Assembly (NCBI RefSeq): GCF_009389715.1
Contig: NC_052402.1
Location: 24,066,013-24,130,012 of the forward strand
DNA: 64,000 nucleotides
Reading direction: 5' to 3'
Source of the DNA: Phoenix dactylifera
Lineage: Eukaryota; Streptophyta; Magnoliopsida; Arecales; Arecaceae
Positions 58,265 through 64,000 of this stretch are shown here, in pieces. Every line of letters starts with the position of its first letter. The first letter of the stretch is position 1. The position numbers were made by a program, and so were the translations under genes. Below the pieces are notes generated by a model. The model did no database searches. It had not been told where the DNA came from and was given only the letters and a program-made list of their open reading frames with translations.

Positions 58265-60845
58265 AATAAAATACTAGGTTTTATGACATGGAATGTGAAT
58301 CCGGCAAAACTTTGTGACGTAGCACAAACCTGGATGTCTAATGGATATATAGGAGTAAATGTCTGCAGTGGTCCGCGGAACTAGCAAATTTAATGGATAT
58401 CTAGCCCACACTCGTTTTGTTGTTTTATATTTCTAACAAAAAACGAAATTATACAAAAAAAGATTATTTCTATATTTATTTTAAATTTAAAGGTGCAATA
58501 TTATCACGAGTAAGGCTAGTGTGTGCTTGGGTGGGTAACCATGCATGGTGCCACCAAAGTCCATGGCCTTTGGACCCTTTCCGAGCGGCGCGGCAAGTGC
58601 TCAAGCTTCCGTCAGGGTGCTAACTTAGCACCTTGTCAAGCCCCAGTGTTTCCATCTGTACACTCTTTCTGTAATCGATGATGGATAGAAGGAAAGAGAA
58701 AGAAGGTCACATATCACGCTAGGGCTGAAAAAGGGTTGGAAATTATTCAACCGGATCTTGTATCTAGTTCTGATCGGATTCGAATAGAAATACAAAGAGA
58801 TCAAACCTGAAACTTTTGGATTGTTGCCCGCTACTCAACTATTATGACAGCATTAACTACTACTATAAAGTTATAGTTCATCATACTTATTCAAAATTTG
58901 TTCACATTATAAAATATAGTCTTATATTATGGTCTTTCATATTTTAATAATTAATTATTTTTATAAAAAATATTTTTTTTCTATTTGTTAAAAATAAAAA
59001 ATAGATAGCTTTGTTTCATTCTTTATAATATTTTGAAAACCTTTTTATTTAAAAGATTTAATAATATCGATAATGCCAATATATTCATATATTCATGTAT
59101 ATGTTTAGCAATATTATATATAAAATAGATAATTTATGATTCCTTTTATTCATGTAGTTGCAATTACAAGGACCAATCAGTATTTAATATAGAAAACTTT
59201 TAATATTTTATATTACGTCTGTTATTTAAATTTTTTTAAGTTTTTAATATCTTTTGATGCTAATTAAGTTGGATTAGTGATCCAAACTCTTGGTATGCAA
59301 CTTTAATAATTACCTTTTTTGACCATTACCTGGTTAAAGTGCAAACTTGCAATCTTGATAATAGATTGCATACCATCTTTCATAAATATATTATTTATTT
59401 ATTTTTTATTATTGAATTCTATTCGACATCTAATTTATATTTGAATAATATCCAACTTATATCTATATTCGGATAAAGAAAATATAGATATAACTACCAT
59501 TCGACTGGTATCTGTTTCCGTTTAAAATAAATATGGATATACTTATATTTGATTTATTCATTTAGAACAAATATGGATACTAATTTTGATATCTATTTAA
59601 TGTTTTTATCCATATATGGTGAAAAATATAAATATAAATATAGATATGGTAGTATCCCATCTGTTTTTAGCCCTATACTAAATTACTTCTCTTAGCTAAT
59701 CGTTACTTGGCATGCCACACATCGCCACCGGCAATCTCGTTCAAGCTCACCTCCTCAAGCCCTCTCCCCAAGGAGACAACTTCTTTGCATATAACTTTGT
59801 ATAAATTTAAGAATTTCTTTTAATTATTTTTTTAATTAGTTAACTAAGAATCTAGCAAAGTAGTCGAAGCTAATAAGAAGTTTATGTATTGCTCGTGGTG
59901 CACCTTCCATTGGAAAGGGGAGGAAATGGATCCCCGACATTATAACTGTACTCGTAAGATAACTTTGTGTAATCTAGATAAACAAACTTTTTTTTGTACA
60001 TAAATAATCTTTGTTCCATTCGAACCTAACTAAATATTTCATCATGCACTGATGGCCAGGACCTGTTAAAAATTCTTTTCCGACTGAGTTTTTATTGGTC
60101 ACATTTTGCCATGAGCAGGCAGCAAACTAGTACCTGACGCTATTGAGAAAGCATTACCTTGGTCCAGGCCAACCTGATGGTCTATCATATTTCCAAGTAA
60201 ACTCCCACCCCTCCTCCGACCTAATTTTTTTGTTAAAAAAAAATTATGTAAAAAAATTCTATTTTCTATAAATTTATTTTAATATAATTAAATTATCAAA
60301 TTTTTAAATTTTATTTAATTTAGATTTTATCTACAAATTTTATCTACCGTGATGGCATTATCACGTGATATTATGTGGCAGTTTATATGGCAGATGGGGA
60401 TGATGTGAATATCTCATGACAAAATTTATAGTTAGATTCATAGTGAATGAATTTAAATATGATGGCTTAATTATACTAATTATAAAAAATAAAAAAAATA
60501 TTTTAAATTTTTTGGTATAATTATTCAAAAAAAATCGAAGAGCCGTACCAAAAAAAAAATTCCGTCCAATCCCACCACTCGAACCGGCAAATTCTTCCTA
60601 AATTTCACCTATCATTACCCAATCATTCGTTTGACCACACAGCCAGAGCCCCCTTATCTCTTGTCCACCTACAAGCCAACTCCTTCCCTCTTTAATTCCT
60701 TAAATTCGTCTCAATTTGCTATTAGAATTCACATTTTGGGGCTTTAATTTGCTGAAGTTCGAATCTTTCGACGTTATTATCCCTCGTTTTTGTGATCCTA
60801 TCCTCCCTTCTTTTGCTTCTGGATTTAGAGTAGTTGGGGCTTTCT
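57927..60845. other. Intergenic, AT-rich
   Basis: The first 300 bp are the PELPK 3' region and include a compound microsatellite. 58830-60560 is very AT-rich. No gene, tRNA or named repeat recognised. The last 250 bp should contain the aldo-keto reductase promoter, but no firm TATA box was found. Confidence 0.5.
58197..58261. repeat. Compound microsatellite (CT)n(AT)n(GT)n
   Basis: CT 58197-58214, AT 58215-58233, GT 58234-58261, contiguous. About 270 bp downstream of the PELPK stop. Confidence 0.95.
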
Positions 60846-63432
60846 ATGGCTCTGCAACTCAGCAGTGCGGGGTTTTGCCTCTTTCGTGGCAGGAGAGCTC
60901 TTACGACGAGAGCCGTGGCCTCTGAGGATGTTACAACGTTGAAAGAAGAGAACAAAGTGAAGCTGGGAGGGTCGGATGTGAAGGTCAGCAGGCTGGGGAT
61001 TGGTGCTTGGTCGTGGGGAGACACCAGCTACTGGAATGACTCCGGATGGGATGGTAATGCTCTCCCACTGATTGCTATGAGATATTGGATCATTATTCTC
61101 TTTGAGTTCGATATCGTAGTTTGCATGAAAGGAAGAGTTTTTTTTTTTTTTTTTTTTTTTTTTGTTTTGAATGAATGGGTATTGTTTGATTGGGTTTGTT
61201 TATATCATCTTTTTTTTTTTTTTTTGCTTTTCTCTGATAATATGAAACAGTTTAATTCACCAAATGTAAAAAGGCATGCAATTGACCTCCACAAGGGGAT
61301 CTTAGATCATTAGGAAGCTCTTGCAAACAATCCCAGGTTTCGTACCATTATTTAGTTCTACCAGCATAATCTAACCAATTTACTATAGATTTTTCATATC
61401 ACCTACATCATAGATTATTTTTTCCAGGAATTTCCAGAAAGCATTTTATTTCAATTGTTCAATTGGATAAACCCTTAAAAATTCAATTTAAGCCCTAGAA
61501 TCCTAAACCCTAGGTTAGGCAGTATTCATCCATTACTTATTTACTTTGAAAACATCACCGTTTTAGTTCAGTTTTCTTGAAAATTCAACTCTTAACCTGA
61601 AATTCCAGTAATACATGGATATCAGCCCTATTGTAAACCCTAATCAGGTCTTTTTTTCTCTACTGTCCTACATCACTGATGCTAACCTTCAATTGCGGCA
61701 TATTTTCCCACCTCATAGGAGCATAACCATGAAGTTTAATGGCACAATTTTTACCTTTCTATGCTCAGGGATATCCATCATATCAGAATAGCACTCCACT
61801 TAGCGATATCCATCACATTAAAAAAAAAAAAACTCCACCATCATGAGCCACTTGATAAGTCCTTTGGATGGATTGCCATAGAATTCTTGAATTTCCACTT
61901 TTATGCCATAAAAGCCAGTGTGGTCTCAGAAGCCACGCTCCGCACATTTGTTCGCCTTCTTTTGATGTAAAGCTTGGTGGTGGAAGGGGTTTTAAGTGCC
62001 AGTGCAATCTTCAAAAGCCACCTCTTATTCTGATCCATTCCTCCTGGCTAATGGTCTCATGACATCAGCATGATCATTCTCCAATTGAAGTTGTGCTATC
62101 TGTTCTCACTACCATTTAATCTTAATGTTTCTCAATCTACTTCCTTTTAAGTAGTGCCTACTTGTCGATTAAGACTGTGAAATCTTGGGTTTCCCAAATC
62201 TGTTCTGACACTATAAAAGGACTTCTTATAGTGTCTTTAGTTTTCTTAACATTCTCAGTTGATAAATTTGATCTAAAGGTTTCAAGTTTCAACTCCTGTT
62301 TTCTATAGAAAAATCTAACATTGCAATGAGATGCCAGATCGGAAGATGAAGGCAGCTAAGGCAGCTTTTGATGCAAGCATCGATGGTGGCATAACCTTCT
62401 TTGATACAGCTGAAGTCTATGGTGCAGCGGTAGGATAGCAGCTTCTGTTCTTCTTTCTCCTAGAGCTGTTTTGATGGCATGAACAAATATTTCAACAAAA
62501 ATTTATGCATTTTTTTTCCTTTTTATAGTTTATGGGAGTAGTGAATTCAGAAACATTGCTTGGAAGGTACCTGACCTGATAATTTTCATTTTCTGATCTT
62601 ATTTCTCTTTAGGTTGTTCTCCGCTCTATTTTTCAGATATTTGGATCCTAATGCTATCTTTAACGCTTTCTGCTTGACTGTTACTAAATTGGCATTAAAT
62701 AACAGATTCATTAAGGAGAGGCAACAAAAAGAATCAGTTGAGGTAGCTGTGGCAACAAAATTTGCACCTTTGCCATGGAGGTTCGGCCGGGGGAGTGTCC
62801 TTTCTGCTCTCAAAAGTTCACTTTCTCGCCTTGGCCTTTCCTCAGTTGACCTCTATCAGCTTCATTGGTCTGCTTGTCAAGCCTCTTCCTGCTGATATTC
62901 CTTGCAAATTATCTCAGTACAATGGTAATTGACGTAATGAGTCTTGGTGATTTTCAGGCCTGGGATTTGGGGAAATGAAGGTAGTTGATCTTTACACATC
63001 CTTGAGTAGATGTGGAAGTGATGTCTTTCTCTGTGACTACCTAATGCCCCATTTTAAGAAACTCAAGTACAAGGTGACAGCTCTTTTGAAATCAATTCAG
63101 GATACATTGATGGACTTGGAGATGCTGTTGAACAGGGCCTCGTAAAGGCTGTTGGAGTCTCAAACTACAGTGGTAATTGTCTCACATGTCTTTGGTTACT
63201 TTTGCTACAAGAAGTGTGTGCTTCATATGAGAGCATAACGAATCTGGCTTTTTATATGCTCCAGAAAAGCGTCTTCGAGATGCTTATAATCAACTCAAGA
63301 AGCGAGGAATTCCGCTGGCTTCAAACCAAGTCAATTACAGCCTCATATATAGAAATCCCGAGAGAAATGGTGTGAAGGCTGCTTGTGATGAGCTGGGGAT
63401 CACCTTGATTGCATATTCTCCTATTGCTCAAG
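60846..63432 (+). CDS. Plastid aldo-keto reductase, At1g06690-like (5' part; gene runs off the window)
   Basis: Seven coding exons: 60846-61053, 62338-62429, 62529-62566, 62706-62867, 62958-62980, 63101-63172 and 63265-63432, encoding the first 254 residues. The N-terminus [20 protein letters not shown] with RAVA is a plastid transit peptide. Aldo-keto reductase signatures follow: [19 protein letters not shown] (Asp92, Tyr97), [12 protein letters not shown] (Lys131) and LYQLHWPG (His166), so the Asp-Tyr-Lys-His tetrad is complete. Blocks [34 protein letters not shown] and [14 protein letters not shown] match Arabidopsis At1g06690, a chloroplast oxidoreductase whose substrate is not firmly known. 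The first six donors are GT; the seventh reads CAAG/GCATGG, a GC donor (see findings). ATG 60846 is preferred over upstream in-frame sequence because the transit peptide starts there. The missing about 110 C-terminal residues lie beyond 64000. Confidence 0.93.
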
Positions 63433-64000
63433 GCATGGTTCATATATTTGTAGTATGTTATATTATTATACATCTTACTTTATGACATGATAAGGTGGTT
63501 GCACTTATTTCATAGCTTTGACATTTTGCCAAATATAGTTTTGGGTTATGGCCTATAAATGGTGCAATATAATGTGAGTTTAATGCCTAAAAGTACTAAA
63601 AATACATTGCTATGGTTGTGTGCTACTTGAAGCAGGTGATTTAGCTTACCATCTCAAGACACTAAAATTGCTTCATCAACATATTTGACATACTTTTTAG
63701 TTATAGGTTTCAAGTTTGTGAAATGGTAAATTGTAAGAGCCTCTCCACAAACTGTCTTATGATATATAGTGTTCTAACGTTGTTGCAATGTGCATTAAGA
63801 ATCTTTTGCTGCTGTTATGAAACTTCTTGCTAGTACCATATGGGGAGATAAAAGCAGTTCCTCAGTGTAGCAAATTGTGATGCCTGCAAAATATTATAAA
63901 GAAGTTGATCAATTTAGCACTCTGGGTTTTGAATGATATTTGAATTCTTTTCTATAAAAATTAGCATGGTTTTTATCACTAAGTAGAAGAACTCGTTTTC
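63433..64000 (+). other. Incomplete intron of the aldo-keto reductase gene
   Basis: AT-rich, no open block resembling the expected next exon (family sequence continues ALTGKYTPENPP). The exon must lie past the window edge. Confidence 0.7.

Noticed and set aside
58500-58630. Stretch GTGTGCTTGGGTGGGTAACC that resembles part of 5S rRNA
   Set aside because: Only about a dozen bases agree with 5S rRNA, and the internal promoter and the rest of the gene are absent.

Overview
This is a plant nuclear window, most likely from a monocot and, by inference only, a palm. The reasons are large introns full of old transposons, low gene density, many CT/GA/AT microsatellites, plastid-targeted nuclear genes (PsbP, an aldo-keto reductase, a plastid-type PPR protein), and protein sequences I recognise as plant families. 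The species assignment is not proven by the sequence.

Layout from left to right. 1-2.8 kb: a decayed Ty3/gypsy (Tat-like) retrotransposon. 3.1-4.8 kb (+): an intronless P-class PPR gene close to Arabidopsis At1g79080. 4.8-10.6 kb: non-coding, with a 193-bp tandem duplication. 10.8-14.1 kb (-): a 25-codon ribosomal protein gene, eL41/RPL41, split 4+21 codons by a 3.2-kb intron that carries a PIF/Harbinger-type MITE. 15.3-17.3 kb (+): a dead LINE. 17.6-19.5 kb (-): a complete four-exon PsbP gene. 21.9-22.5 kb (-): a complete small TRIM retroelement with target-site duplication. 22.8-27.8 kb (-): a four-exon CorA-like magnesium transporter gene. 28.5-29.0 kb (+): a broken ARM-repeat gene fragment head-to-head with it. 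29.2-32.3 kb: a second gypsy remnant. 32.7-41.2 kb (+): a reticulon-like (RTNLB) gene with a 4.7-kb leader intron. 41.2-43.2 kb: non-coding, with a plastid atpB fragment. 43.3-45.2 kb: a solo LTR with an array of about 28 GAGTCGACTC palindromes. 46.4 kb (+): a possible small acidic protein. 48.0-48.5 kb: a degenerate short tandem repeat. 50.5-55.8 kb: a full-length but coding-dead CACTA transposon with hairpin-rich ends. 57.5 kb (+): a secreted PELPK/proline-rich wall protein. 60.8 kb to the right end (+): a plastid aldo-keto reductase gene like At1g06690, cut by the window edge, with an apparent GC splice donor.

The host genes are not functionally linked. Three or four encode plastid proteins, but gene neighbourhood carries little meaning in such a genome. 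All multi-exon models were built by eye from reading frame, GT-AG sites and remembered family sequences, and the exon phases close in every case. I found no convincing new multi-gene system. The most unusual items are the eL41 gene that length filters miss, the in-frame 81-nt reticulon intron, the GC donor, the non-AUG open extension upstream of the CorA-like gene, and the palindrome array in the solo LTR.
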